From positions 762,501-826,500 of the forward strand of contig JAYKKM010000175.1 in the NCBI GenBank assembly GCA_035772405.1: DNA of 64,000 nt. Reading direction: 5' to 3'. Position 1 is the stretch's first letter. Every line of letters starts with the position of its first letter. The notes under the pieces were generated by a model. That model made no database searches. It worked only from the letters and a program-made list of their open reading frames with translations, and was not told where the DNA came from. The stretch comes from Chrysogorgia sp. JL179-B06 (lineage: Eukaryota > Cnidaria > Anthozoa > Scleralcyonacea > Chrysogorgiidae). Below are positions 47,932 through 57,783 of this stretch, in pieces. The position numbers and the translations under genes were made by a program.

Positions 47932-48882
47932 TTACTTTACACCATATTCCTTCATCATTTCTCCACCCATGACTATAATGTCTCGGTTCGTCATGTAACC
48001 ACTCACAATTTTCACACCGTAGAATTCTATCAACGATGGGTATGCATAAGGTGCGAGTGGTATTCTTGGTCGATGTATTCCAAAAATTGTTCCATAGGGT
48101 GTGCCTATTTTTTTCATGTTCGCTATGAAGTCTGAATCGGTTGACTTAACGTTGTTGACTCTGACGTGTGAATTGTCCATTTGCCAGTGTATCGATATCA
48201 TATGCATTTTTGTGAGATCAACACCACTCGGAATAGTGCATACTTTCTCCATTGCTGGGATGCTACCACCATATGCGAGTCCATTAGTCATACCAGTCTT
48301 GTACCCTATGAACTTATCCCACTGACCGTCGTCGTTTGATATAATTGTCTCCCAATTTGATCCAGCGGTGCGAGTAGGTAACCTCACCACAACAAAAATG
48401 GAGAGGTCACACCATTGCATACTGGGGCAATTAAAATGGAGACCTGACTCAAGTGGGAGTGGTGTTAACACAGGTGATAGAAAACTTTGGCTCACACCGC
48501 TGACGCCAACAATAGGGCCATAAGCTAGGTTGTTTTGCACTAATTTGCTTGTTTCACCAATGGCTTTCACTTTGTTTGAACCATTGGCGTGAAATTCCAC
48601 GTTTTTCAAGGCGTGTGTGCTAACGTTGAAGTCGAGCACGACATTGTAGGACTGACTCTTGAGGAAACCTGCTAGCAATTGCTCTAGAGTTCTTTTATTC
48701 GCAGCATCTGAGTCATCGACTGGGTCTGCTACGTTTTTTATCGCTGAGCCTTGCATGTCTATTATTCCAGACATCCTTCCACCGGTTGCGCTTAACTTAG
48801 GATCTTCGTCCAGATGCCTTTTCGTTCTCTTTAGTATTTTATCGTGAGGGTCGTCAGACTCATACCCATAGTTTAGACTCAT
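47932..48882 (-). CDS. Fiber-like lectin-domain protein (E3)
   Basis: 316 residues, intact. The tail-fiber motif (GGRMSGIIDMQGSAIKNVAD) and the lectin-like C-terminal half are as in E1. Variation is highest between about residues 100 and 140, just before the lectin-like part. Confidence 0.72.
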   Translation of the reverse strand: MSLNYGYESDDPHDKILKRTKRHLDEDPKLSATGGRMSGIIDMQGSAIKNVADPVDDSDAANKRTLEQLLAGFLKSQSYNVVLDFNVSTHALKNVEFHANGSNKVKAIGETSKLVQNNLAYGPIVGVSGVSQSFLSPVLTPLPLESGLHFNCPSMQWCDLSIFVVVRLPTRTAGSNWETIISNDDGQWDKFIGYKTGMTNGLAYGGSIPAMEKVCTIPSGVDLTKMHMISIHWQMDNSHVRVNNVKSTDSDFIANMKKIGTPYGTIFGIHRPRIPLAPYAYPSLIEFYGVKIVSGYMTNRDIIVMGGEMMKEYGVK

Positions 48883-48884
48883 TA

Positions 48885-50369
48885 CTACTTCAAGGTGTAT
48901 TTGGTTAGCAGATAACCAGAGACTGCTGAGAACCCTAAGATTATCGCCAGCGTTGTCGTGTCTGACTCACTTGTGGCCACTGCTTTTCTCATGGGAAGTG
49001 GTGCCGCACTTTCTTGGTAAACTTTTTTAGCCACGAGATTAGTTGGCGCCGCCACATTTTCTTGGTGAGCTTTTTTCTTCACGGTCGTTGGTACTACTAG
49101 GGAGTGAGTCACCACATTTTCTTGGTGGACTTTTTTAGCCGTAATTGTTGGTGTTGTTGCATTCAAGCTAGTGTTCACCCCAAATTTCATGGACTCTGTG
49201 GCAATCGTTAATAAGTTGTTGTACCCAGCGATTTTATTCTTGAGTATCACCACGTTGCTCGGCATTAACCATGTACTTGGTGACACTGCAAGATTTTGAA
49301 CAACGTTGGTGTCTCTAATCGATTTATTCATGTTGAGAATCCATGTCGATACGTCGTACTGTATAACACTGTCAGAAAACAACTTGCGGAATTCTTGTTG
49401 GGTCTCTAGACTTCCTGCAGAACCACCAACGACTGATACACGTGTTCTCGCTTGTGCACCAAGTGTGGAGTACACAAAGGCTTCTATGCTTTGATTTAGA
49501 TATTGCAGTCCAATGTTGGTAAAGCCATCTGACAATCGCGCGACGTATCGTTTGTAATCGTTCTGGACGTCGTTGAGTGTGAAGACTCTGGATTCGCCTA
49601 GAGTGCCATCGCTCAGGACTTTATTCTGGTAGTAATGTTTTCTGGGGATCTTGGAAATCTTGCCATACAATTCATAAGCGTTGAATTCTCTACTTATTGA
49701 TTTCATGGTCTCACCACCTTCCATTCTTCTGAGAAGTCTTCTAATGGTGAAGTACAAATGAAATCTCATCACACTTGTGACCACAGGGTGAACTTCTTGT
49801 GACACTGATAAATGTTGCAACGACACTCCACAACAGAAACTAGCACAATACGTCGCAAACACAATGCGGTAGTAAGATTCGTTGTCATCCCACTCTGATT
49901 TTGTCTTTGACGTGGCGACTCGCAAGGTTGGTAGCTTTGACATGAAGTAGCTACTTTGGTTAACAAAAACTTTAAAATTATTCACTGGATAATTTAACAC
50001 GTTTTCTGTTGGGTAGCCGTCCCAAAGCCCCCAGTGGTTCTTATGACCTTTTGGCAGTGGTTGGATAGTTCCACCACCTTGCCATATTATTGGGAACTTA
50101 CTATTGTGTAGCCACTTCCACATGCTTTTATCGTTTTTGAAGGTTGTGCTGGTTATGTCCGTGCTGAGGATGTCATTATTTCTGAAATACACGTCGACAC
50201 TCATGATTTTACCATCTTGCGAAATATTTGGATTGAACTCGAATTTGCTTAAAGTGGCGTGGGGGTACTTTTTGATGAGGTCTGCCTTTGCGTCGTGTGC
50301 AGCCTTTGATGTGTTAGCCATCGCGAGTTTGTAGTGCTTTCCATAGTACTCACGAAGGGCTTTCTGCAT
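48885..50369 (-). CDS. Large conserved protein with C-terminal repeats (E3)
   Basis: 494 residues, closely matching E1, with the same KKVHQENV / KKAHQENV / KKVYQESA repeat set and the hydrophobic C-terminus. Confidence 0.7.
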   Translation of the reverse strand: MQKALREYYGKHYKLAMANTSKAAHDAKADLIKKYPHATLSKFEFNPNISQDGKIMSVDVYFRNNDILSTDITSTTFKNDKSMWKWLHNSKFPIIWQGGGTIQPLPKGHKNHWGLWDGYPTENVLNYPVNNFKVFVNQSSYFMSKLPTLRVATSKTKSEWDDNESYYRIVFATYCASFCCGVSLQHLSVSQEVHPVVTSVMRFHLYFTIRRLLRRMEGGETMKSISREFNAYELYGKISKIPRKHYYQNKVLSDGTLGESRVFTLNDVQNDYKRYVARLSDGFTNIGLQYLNQSIEAFVYSTLGAQARTRVSVVGGSAGSLETQQEFRKLFSDSVIQYDVSTWILNMNKSIRDTNVVQNLAVSPSTWLMPSNVVILKNKIAGYNNLLTIATESMKFGVNTSLNATTPTITAKKVHQENVVTHSLVVPTTVKKKAHQENVAAPTNLVAKKVYQESAAPLPMRKAVATSESDTTTLAIILGFSAVSGYLLTKYTLK

Positions 50370-50381
50370 ATAATATACCGT
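50370..50381. promoter_or_regulatory. 12-bp divergent gene spacer (E3)
   Basis: Identical to the E1 spacer (ATAATATACCGT). Confidence 0.45.
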
Positions 50382-51077
50382 ATGTTATACATAATGCGAA
50401 AGTTGACGGTATTCATTGAAGGTGTGGAGAAAGTTGTGTCCTTTGACAACGCGATGATGATCTCGAGTGACAACCCACACATTATGGTCAAGACAGCCAC
50501 TGTGTTTTGGGACTACGACAACGTACTGGCGAACACAATCGACTTTTCCTTCAGTGGCTCTAGTGGTCTCGTACAACACTCACTACCTCAAGGACACTAT
50601 AACTTCAACGCGTTGGTTGAGTACATAAGGCTCCAGATCCCCAACATGGGGTCAACTCTTGAAGTAGAGAAAACCCCATCTGGTGGGTGTAGAGTAAAGA
50701 CTGCGATCCCATTTAGATTGCTGAGGGTTGGACCTCTTCTTGGCTTTGTGGAGAACACGTTAATCCTAAGTGGGAAGGAGTGGCACACCAGCCCAAACGA
50801 GGTCGACGTGTATAGAGGTCTGAAGTACATAGAAGTCTCATGTGACATTGTCAACCCTGAAAGCAATGTGGGTACTGATGGGAAGCGTAGCAATGTGATC
50901 ACAACATTACCAATACCCACTGAGCAGTCTTTGAAGGGGTCAGTGCAACGTCATGTAGACATTGAGTCTAAGGTGAGTATTAAAAAAGGTGTTTACTCAA
51001 GTATGACGTTTCGTGTTAAACCAAATAACGACGATCTCAAAATTGGTGCGGTGCTATTGGAACTGTATATTGTGTGA
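50382..51077 (+). CDS. Penton-like minor capsid protein (E3)
   Basis: 231 residues, intact. Conserved ends (RKLTVFIEGVEKVVSFDN at the start; SMTFRVKPNN...VLLELYIV at the end) enclose a variable middle (about residues 45-105) quite unlike E1 and E2. The central VGPLLGFVEN motif is kept. The start MLYI is chosen because E2 lacks the second methionine at the RKL position. The identification as single-jelly-roll penton is by gene neighbourhood and general resemblance; not certain. Confidence 0.65.
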   Translation: MLYIMRKLTVFIEGVEKVVSFDNAMMISSDNPHIMVKTATVFWDYDNVLANTIDFSFSGSSGLVQHSLPQGHYNFNALVEYIRLQIPNMGSTLEVEKTPSGGCRVKTAIPFRLLRVGPLLGFVENTLILSGKEWHTSPNEVDVYRGLKYIEVSCDIVNPESNVGTDGKRSNVITTLPIPTEQSLKGSVQRHVDIESKVSIKKGVYSSMTFRVKPNNDDLKIGAVLLELYIV

Positions 51078-51082
51078 ATTAT

Positions 51083-52186
51083 ATGGAGCTTGGTGTGGAA
51101 ACAGAACAAGGGTTGCGAGACATCTATTATAATCCCAAGACAGGGTACAGTGGTGTAGAGAGGTTGTATCAAAGTGCGTTGGGAGACGGATCGAAAGTGA
51201 CTAGAAAAACAGTGAAAGAATGGTTGACAGCGCAGGACACTTACACTAGGTACAAACCTATTGTGAGAAGACATAAGTTCCGCGCGACTTTTGTTGGATT
51301 TCTTGGTGAAGAGCTCCAAATGGACTTAGTGGACATGAGTAAGTACTCAAAACAGAATGGTGGTTATTATTGGATATTGACGGGTATTGAAATATTGAGT
51401 AGATACGCTTTTGGAATTGCGGTTTACAGAAAAGACACTAAGAACATGACTAAGGCTGTTGGAAAATTGTTGGTTGACTTTAAAGATCGGTTTGGAACCA
51501 CACCTAAGTTAGCGCAATTTGACGACGGACTTGAATTCTACAACGTTGGTGTGAAAAGTTTGCTGAAAAAACATGGTGTTGAATATTTCAGCACTAAGAC
51601 CGACAAAAAGGCCGCTGTTGTCGAGCGTTTTAATAGAAGTCTGAAGAGTATTACGTGGAAGTACTTTTATACCCGTGGAACGTACAAATGGATTGGGGGT
51701 CTCGACCAGTTTGTGAGCAATTATAATAGCAATGTGAATCGAAGTATTATGATGAAGCCAAAGGATGTTGATAAGTCAAATGAAGGTGAAGTTTGGACCA
51801 CTTTGTTTGGTCACCAATTTGCAGACAACCCATTGCCAAAGTTTAGAGTTGGTGAGTCAGTGAGAATTAGTAAATACAAGAGTGTGTTCACAAAGGGTTA
51901 TGAAGCCAACTTCACTGAAGAGCTGTTTAAAGTGGTAAAGGTTATTCGTGGTGATCCGAATGTGTACGAAATTGAGGACGTGAGCGGTGAACAGATTATT
52001 GGTAAATTTTATGAACAGGAATTATCGCTGGTCAATAAGAAACATGGTGATGATGTGTACAGAGTTGAAAAGGTGTTGAAAAGAAAGAAAGTCAGAGGGG
52101 AGAAGATGGCGCTGGTCAAATGGTTGGGTTATGAGAGCAAACATAATTCGTGGATACCAGAAAGTGATATTCAAAATGTAGGTTAG
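51083..52186 (+). CDS. Chromodomain integrase (E3)
   Basis: 367 residues with all three catalytic acidic residues and the chromodomain. Residue changes relative to E1 are few and mostly outside the catalytic segments. Confidence 0.93.
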   Translation: MELGVETEQGLRDIYYNPKTGYSGVERLYQSALGDGSKVTRKTVKEWLTAQDTYTRYKPIVRRHKFRATFVGFLGEELQMDLVDMSKYSKQNGGYYWILTGIEILSRYAFGIAVYRKDTKNMTKAVGKLLVDFKDRFGTTPKLAQFDDGLEFYNVGVKSLLKKHGVEYFSTKTDKKAAVVERFNRSLKSITWKYFYTRGTYKWIGGLDQFVSNYNSNVNRSIMMKPKDVDKSNEGEVWTTLFGHQFADNPLPKFRVGESVRISKYKSVFTKGYEANFTEELFKVVKVIRGDPNVYEIEDVSGEQIIGKFYEQELSLVNKKHGDDVYRVEKVLKRKKVRGEKMALVKWLGYESKHNSWIPESDIQNVG

Positions 52187-52192
52187 TGTAAT

Positions 52193-53200
52193 ATGGCTAA
52201 GAGTGGCTTCGACGACTTCGAGACGGAGGGCTTTGATGAGTACAAAGATATGAGTAATGATGAACTAGATCGCAGTCTCGAAAGAGCCACTCAAGATCTT
52301 GAGCTAGCTCGGGGCGATCTAGGCGTCACAGCCGATGAGGAAACTAGACTAACTAGAGTGGAGAGTGGACTGAAGCGCGAACACGATATAAGACTTCGTC
52401 AACACATGGGGGAGACTACTAGCGATCTCGTAACGCGGAGTGGTGGAGGAGTGTATCAACATGTGGAGAGGGTTTTTAGTGATCTCGCAACGCAGACTAT
52501 TGACAATGTGAGAGATCGTGAAGACGTCGCGAGGAGTGCGCCATTGTTAGACACCACACACGCAGAGTACGTCAACATACCTGGACTAACACCAGTCGAG
52601 AACCGTGAGTTGAATAGCATGCTCAATCCAGGTGAGAATGTGATGTCTGAGTTAAGAATAGGTGACACTGGCGCATTGCAAACACGAGCGGACCGTTATC
52701 AAAACTTGATAAATGAAGTGAACAAAAGAATAGCGGAGCTCGCAGAAAAAGACCTCACGGCTGCAGAGAACGAAGAGTTCGTCGATCTAGCTGAAAGAGT
52801 GATTGGACTTAAAAAAGCTAGAGACATGCTTATTGAGCAGCGGGAAATAGAAGAGGTTAGAGAGCGACAAGAGATCGACATTAACAGGTTTCAGAAGTTT
52901 AAGAAATGGGCTAGAGAAAATATGGTTGGGATGAGTGCTTTAGCGATTTCAGTAGCTGCAATTGTGACGACTGTTATTATCGCTGGGAGGACTAACGTTA
53001 TGAAAGGCGCTATGGTCACGAGGTCGTTTGCACAGGCTGTTAAAAATGCGATAACGAAGATGGGTCCATGGGCTGTTGGATTGGCGAACTTAGTTTATGA
53101 CGCGCTGGTGACAGGCGCGAAGGGTCTCGCTTGGCTAGCTCAAAATCTGTGGGTGTTTGCGGTGACATTCGCGTGGCTTGCGTACAATTATCTAAACTAG
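52193..53200 (+). CDS. Divergent copy of the coiled-coil/membrane protein (E3)
   Basis: 335 residues. The C-terminal half (RADRYQNLINEVNKRIAELA onward, hydrophobic tail ending FAVTFAWLAYNYLN) is related to the 479-residue protein next door, but the N-terminal half is different and lacks the FIDTDDGKTV block. Present only in E3, upstream of the standard copy. Confidence 0.75.
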   Translation: MAKSGFDDFETEGFDEYKDMSNDELDRSLERATQDLELARGDLGVTADEETRLTRVESGLKREHDIRLRQHMGETTSDLVTRSGGGVYQHVERVFSDLATQTIDNVRDREDVARSAPLLDTTHAEYVNIPGLTPVENRELNSMLNPGENVMSELRIGDTGALQTRADRYQNLINEVNKRIAELAEKDLTAAENEEFVDLAERVIGLKKARDMLIEQREIEEVRERQEIDINRFQKFKKWARENMVGMSALAISVAAIVTTVIIAGRTNVMKGAMVTRSFAQAVKNAITKMGPWAVGLANLVYDALVTGAKGLAWLAQNLWVFAVTFAWLAYNYLN

Positions 53201-53259
53201 AAAGAAAATGTGATTCGTAGGAGTCAGAGAGCGATATTCAAAATGTGAGCTAATGTAAT
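53201..53259. other. Duplication junction with integrase 3' remnant
   Basis: The 59 bp include AGCGATATTCAAAATGTGAG, which is the 3' end of the integrase gene of the E1 type. It marks where a second gene copy with its upstream context was joined. Confidence 0.8.
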
Positions 53260-54699
53260 ATGGCTGAAGGTGGGGAAGTTTTTGACGAGATCGAGATGGA
53301 AACCCTCAATAAGTACGAAGACATGAGTAATGAGCAATTAGAAAAGACGCTCGCCGATGTTGAAGACGTTATTGAAGGCGTGTACGGTAAGTACACTGAA
53401 GACAACATGCCGGAAGACGTTCGTGTTAATTACGACGACTATCAAGACCATGCGAAAAAGATAAGGAGTGAGCTAGACGAGAGACGAGGTTGGCAAAAAG
53501 AGACGCCATTTATTGATACTGACGATGGTAAGACGGTGACAATAAGGGGAACTAACACAGAAGTCCCTGCAGTGGAGTTTGTTGAGCAGGAATCATATGG
53601 CGACGTCAATGATGAGAGTTTTAGTATAGCTTTTGAAGAGGAGAGAGAAATCGAGAGAAGACTGGGCGAGCTAAAAGCGTCCAACAAAAAGATAACAGAA
53701 AACAACGTAAAAAGAATCAAGCTAATAAACAAGAAAATACGTAAATTAAGCAAAAAGGCACTCGGTCAAGACGACGCGTCAAGGAAAATAGTCAACAGGT
53801 CACAGGTTACGAAATCGGGGGCTATTCTTTTCAAACCGATAAACAAAGATGGTAAATATGGAGTACCCAAACTAATTCTAAAACCTTGGAAAAAAGGTTT
53901 GAACTACAGTAAAGATGTGAGTAGTAAAAATGCGATTGAGCAGTTCAAAAAGTTAGTTAGTCAAATCCCTGAGAATGCAGAGACAACAGTTGTCACAACA
54001 GAAGTGGCCTCAGACGACCTCCCAGTGATTGAGACAAGAGTGGATCACGACGACATACCTGGGTTATCACCAGACGAGAACCGTGATCTGAGTGGTGTGG
54101 TTAATCCAAGCGATAGTGTGGTGCCTGAGTCAAGAACAGGTGACGATGGTGCGTTGCAAGCGCAGGTAGACCACTTTCAAGAGACGATAGATGAGACGAG
54201 TGGGAGATTGACAAAGCTTGATAAAAAAACTAACCAAACTGGTCTCACGCCCGACGAAGAGCGAGAGCACGTTGGTTTGGTTGAAAGAGAGTCAGGACTC
54301 AAGCAAGCCAGAGACAGAACTATTGAGCAGCGACAAATAGAGGAAGTTAGAGAGCAACAAGAGATCGACATTGATAGGTTTCAGAGATTCAAGGAATGGG
54401 CTAAAGAAAATATGGTTGGGTTGAGCGCTGTAGCAATTTCAGTGGCTGGAATTGTGACAACTGTTATTATCGCTGGGAGGTCCGCTGTTATGAAAGGCGC
54501 TAAAGCCACAAAGTCGTTCGCACAAGCTGTTAAGAACGCGATAACGAAGATGGGTCCATGGGCTGTTGGGTTGGCTAATTTAGTTTACAACGCGCTGACG
54601 TTGGGTGCAAAGGGTCTTGCTTGGTTGGCCCAAAATCTCTGGGTACTTGCGGTGGTACTTGCGTGGTTTGCTTATGATTACTACAAGCTAAAACGGTAG
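53260..54699 (+). CDS. Coiled-coil protein with hydrophobic C-terminus (E3)
   Basis: 479 residues, the standard form (compare 22994-24412). FIDTDDGKTVTIRGTN block present. C-terminal hydrophobic 100 residues nearly identical to E1 and E2. Confidence 0.75.
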   Translation: MAEGGEVFDEIEMETLNKYEDMSNEQLEKTLADVEDVIEGVYGKYTEDNMPEDVRVNYDDYQDHAKKIRSELDERRGWQKETPFIDTDDGKTVTIRGTNTEVPAVEFVEQESYGDVNDESFSIAFEEEREIERRLGELKASNKKITENNVKRIKLINKKIRKLSKKALGQDDASRKIVNRSQVTKSGAILFKPINKDGKYGVPKLILKPWKKGLNYSKDVSSKNAIEQFKKLVSQIPENAETTVVTTEVASDDLPVIETRVDHDDIPGLSPDENRDLSGVVNPSDSVVPESRTGDDGALQAQVDHFQETIDETSGRLTKLDKKTNQTGLTPDEEREHVGLVERESGLKQARDRTIEQRQIEEVREQQEIDIDRFQRFKEWAKENMVGLSAVAISVAGIVTTVIIAGRSAVMKGAKATKSFAQAVKNAITKMGPWAVGLANLVYNALTLGAKGLAWLAQNLWVLAVVLAWFAYDYYKLKR

Positions 54700-54722
54700 C
54701 GATAAAACATATGTAAAGGTAT

Positions 54723-55961
54723 ATGAACGTCACGTCAGCAGAGTTGAGCCCTGGTTTTAGACGAGCGACCATGGGTGTCATAAAAGGGGTGAGAACGCAA
54801 CACGTAATCACGTTGAACCCTAATAAAGTCAGTCCTGGCGAGGAACTTTACATTGATATACCGAAGCTCAAGGTTAGTAGCTGTTTGGTGCCTGGATCGT
54901 TGGGTCTAGTGTTCGACTTTAAGAATGCAAACGCTAAAAGCTGGTTCTTGAACAATGTGAGCAAGTTGTTGGTTGAGAAACTTGTTGTGAGACTAGCTGG
55001 GGAAACTGTGTATGACAACAATGGGGAAAATTACACTGGTGTTTATCGCGACCTTTGGGAAAGTGTTACTGCGCGAGACCAAATGATTGACTATGGTATT
55101 GGTGGTGAGAACTTGAGAAAGCTAGTTTCTAAGGATGACAGTGGTGCGACGAGTGGGAACGTTGCTAAAGTTAGTGACGCGTTAATGTTTGGTGTGATTG
55201 GAACGAAACTGCGGATTAAGCTTGGCAAGATCATGAATGACCATGGATTGTACGCTCCTTTTAGCATGAACAACAACTTGCAGTATGTGATCACACTTCC
55301 GAAGGCCACAGACATCATGGTGGCGCAATCCGGTAGCGCTGTGGGTGGATACACTCTGGAGAACCTCGAGCTTGAGTACGAGACGATTGATAACCAGGAG
55401 CTCGCTGACGAAATAGCGTCGGGCTATGCAAGTGGTCGTAGTTTGTCGTATGAGCACGTCACGTTGATGAAAACCACCGAATGGGACAAAGGCACGACCA
55501 TTGTGAATGAAAACATTAATCTTCCAAGAAAAAGCATGAAGGCGATTGTGTTGCTATTCGTGAGTAAGGTGCGAACAGACAGCGAGGAGTTTCTTTACCC
55601 AAATATTGATAGTGTTAGAGTCACAATTGAAGGTGTGCCAAATAGTGTGTACTCACAAGGCATTCCGAAGTCGAAGTTCTACGCAGAAGCGAAACGACTG
55701 TTCGGGTTGGGTGAAGAACACGCTCAGTTCATGACCATACAGAAGTTCTATAAAGATGGCTTTGCGTTAGTCATCGACTTGAGGAGTGTTCAAGATAATC
55801 GCAATGTCGCCACTGGCAAGAACATTGTAAACACACAATCCGGTGTGCTTCTTGAGATCACTAAGAAAGCGACGACTGCGAATGTCATGTGCAGGGTGTT
55901 TGTGATAAGTGATGGGCTGGTAAACTTTATGAACAATGGGCTGCAGTCAATCCAGTATTAA
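54723..55961 (+). CDS. Major capsid protein (E3), intact
   Basis: 412 residues; reference copy for the three elements. Conserved segments include LVPGSLGLVFDFKNANAKSW, YGIGGENLRKLVSKDDSGAT, NDHGLYAPFSMNNNLQYVIT, and GVPNSVYSQGIPKSKFY. This matches the capsid gene of cnidarian Polintons as I remember it and sits where a double-jelly-roll MCP is expected, between the virion protein and packaging ATPase. It is shorter than many Polinton MCPs. The jelly-roll fold is not provable by eye. Confidence 0.75.
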   Translation: MNVTSAELSPGFRRATMGVIKGVRTQHVITLNPNKVSPGEELYIDIPKLKVSSCLVPGSLGLVFDFKNANAKSWFLNNVSKLLVEKLVVRLAGETVYDNNGENYTGVYRDLWESVTARDQMIDYGIGGENLRKLVSKDDSGATSGNVAKVSDALMFGVIGTKLRIKLGKIMNDHGLYAPFSMNNNLQYVITLPKATDIMVAQSGSAVGGYTLENLELEYETIDNQELADEIASGYASGRSLSYEHVTLMKTTEWDKGTTIVNENINLPRKSMKAIVLLFVSKVRTDSEEFLYPNIDSVRVTIEGVPNSVYSQGIPKSKFYAEAKRLFGLGEEHAQFMTIQKFYKDGFALVIDLRSVQDNRNVATGKNIVNTQSGVLLEITKKATTANVMCRVFVISDGLVNFMNNGLQSIQY

Positions 55962-55976
55962 ATCAAACGTGAGTTA

Positions 55977-56576
55977 ATGGAGACTCCGTTTAATATGCTA
56001 ATTGTTGGTATGACAGCTTGTGGTAAGACGCATTATTTGCTGGAAACATTGGAATCTGAGTACTTCAGTAAATTTGACTACATTGTGTTGATTTGCCCAA
56101 CTTTTGAGTGGAACAAAGCATATCAAGATTGGAGATACATACGCGACCCCGACGTGTTAGCGATAGACTGCGCGCAAGACAGTGTCGACGCTGTTCTCAA
56201 GTGTGTAACAAATGTTTTTAAAGGCACTAACACTCTGATTGTGTTGGACGACTGTGCGAGCTCTCAAGATGTCAAGAATAGGACTAGTCAGTTGGTCAAC
56301 TTGGCTTTTAGTGCGCGACATTTTATGCTGAGCGTTATTGTCATCACACAACAACTGACGTCGATCGCAAAACCGTACAGAGAAAATATTAGTAAGCTCG
56401 TTTGCTTCTACTGCCCAAGTAGGAGTGATATGAAGGTCGTTATCGACGATTACCTTGGAAACATTAGCAGAGAAAAATCGTCGGCGATTGCGACTGCATT
56501 AAAAAATAATAAGTACGCTAGACTAGAAATCTCACTGCGCTATCCGTACAGTCACGAAGTTGTTATCCCGCAATAA
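55977..56576 (+). CDS. A32/FtsK-type DNA-packaging ATPase (E3)
   Basis: 199 residues, Walker A GMTACGKT and Walker B TLIVLDD intact; differs from E1 mainly after residue 170. Confidence 0.92.
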   Translation: METPFNMLIVGMTACGKTHYLLETLESEYFSKFDYIVLICPTFEWNKAYQDWRYIRDPDVLAIDCAQDSVDAVLKCVTNVFKGTNTLIVLDDCASSQDVKNRTSQLVNLAFSARHFMLSVIVITQQLTSIAKPYRENISKLVCFYCPSRSDMKVVIDDYLGNISREKSSAIATALKNNKYARLEISLRYPYSHEVVIPQ

Positions 56577-56579
56577 AAT

Positions 56580-57095
56580 ATGGGTATAAGTAATAGCGTG
56601 ATGGTAAAACGCAAAAGTGAGGAAAATCCCACGATTGAGGAATTAGTCGAGGACGCTGATGACACCTCAACTGTGGAAGACAACGTCGACGTTAGGAGAG
56701 CTGAACTTATTAGACTGTCTGGTGATGGTATGGTAAGCCAATCTGAAGCATACATTAAAAAAGCGTCCGCAAAAGTTATTGATAAGATATGGCGCCAATA
56801 TGAGTTGAAGAGAATGGAGATCGCAAACGCTTTTCTCACCGACTTGCTAATCAGCAAATTCGCTAGCTTACTGGATGGGTTGAACGCTATAGAGAATCCC
56901 GACGAACTAAATGACGAACTACAAAAAGACCCGTTACTAAAGAAAGACGTTGAGAGCATTGTCGCGATTGTGACACCGTACGTGCCTTTCTTGGGCTTGT
57001 TGTCGGGAGGAATCACAACGTCGAAGTATGTGTACGATCACCATTTTAAAAGTGAGGCGACAAACGCTGAAAGTAGTAGTGAACAAATGGACTAA
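56580..57095 (+). CDS. Myristoylation-motif protein, 171 residues (E3)
   Basis: Starts MGISNSVMVKRKS. Its 3' half lies inside the right terminal repeat, so an outward-facing partial copy exists at the left end. The C-terminal hydrophobic segment is conserved; the tail (AESSSEQMD) differs from E1. Confidence 0.68.
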   Translation: MGISNSVMVKRKSEENPTIEELVEDADDTSTVEDNVDVRRAELIRLSGDGMVSQSEAYIKKASAKVIDKIWRQYELKRMEIANAFLTDLLISKFASLLDGLNAIENPDELNDELQKDPLLKKDVESIVAIVTPYVPFLGLLSGGITTSKYVYDHHFKSEATNAESSSEQMD

Positions 57096-57777
57096 TCTAT
57101 TATTAACAGGTCTCAGCTTCGAGGGTCTCAGCCTCGAGGGTGGCAATAACCTAATTTGCATAACAGGTGGCAATTTTATCACGCGTGAGACACTTTTACG
57201 ACACATAAATTTGTAAAAATGTTTAAACGACTATTTTTTTAAATGTGATTTGACAAATTTGTGAAAATGTTGAAACGACTATTTTTTAAACGTGATTTAA
57301 CAAATTTGTGAAAATGTTGAAACGACTATTTTTTAAATGTGATTTGACAAATTTGTGAAAATGTTGAAACGACACTTTCTATTTTTTAAATATGCGAAAA
57401 CGATGAAGCGACACATTCTATTTTTTAAATATGCGAAAATGACGAAGCGACACATTCTATTTTTAAAATATGACTGAAATAACACTAAATTTAGCGAAAA
57501 TCGTGATTTGGTATAAATTTAGTGTTGTTCCGTTAGTCTCGCGTGTGTTTGACATCAATTGAGTAGAAAACGTGAGGGGTGTTTAGCTTGATTAACGATC
57601 ACCATAGTAGTATAGAGAGTAGGGGTGCGAGCTTATTCGATGTTCTCCGTAAATATAGAATTACCGAAATGACAGCGACTTTGTCGAACCGTGGTTTGAC
57701 ACAAATTCGGTGACGTTTCGGTAATTATATTTACGTTCAACATCGATTGGGCTCGCACCCCTACTCTCTATACTACT
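56822..57777. repeat. E3 right terminal inverted repeat
   Basis: Inverse of 38818-39773, with only about one indel noticed. Palindromic tip at 57606-57777. Confidence 0.92.
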
Positions 57778-57783
57778 ACGTGC
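57778..57783. repeat. E3 right target-site duplication
   Basis: ACGTGC, identical to 38812-38817. Confidence 0.93.

Larger units (their letters stand above)
38818..57777. mobile_element. Polinton/Maverick E3, complete, nested in E2
   Basis: An 18,960-bp element with ends AGTAGTATAGAGAGTAGGGG and a perfect ACGTGC duplication inside the E2 fiber gene. All core genes appear intact. The terminal repeats are about 955 bp and nearly identical, which suggests recent insertion or gene conversion. Confidence 0.95.
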
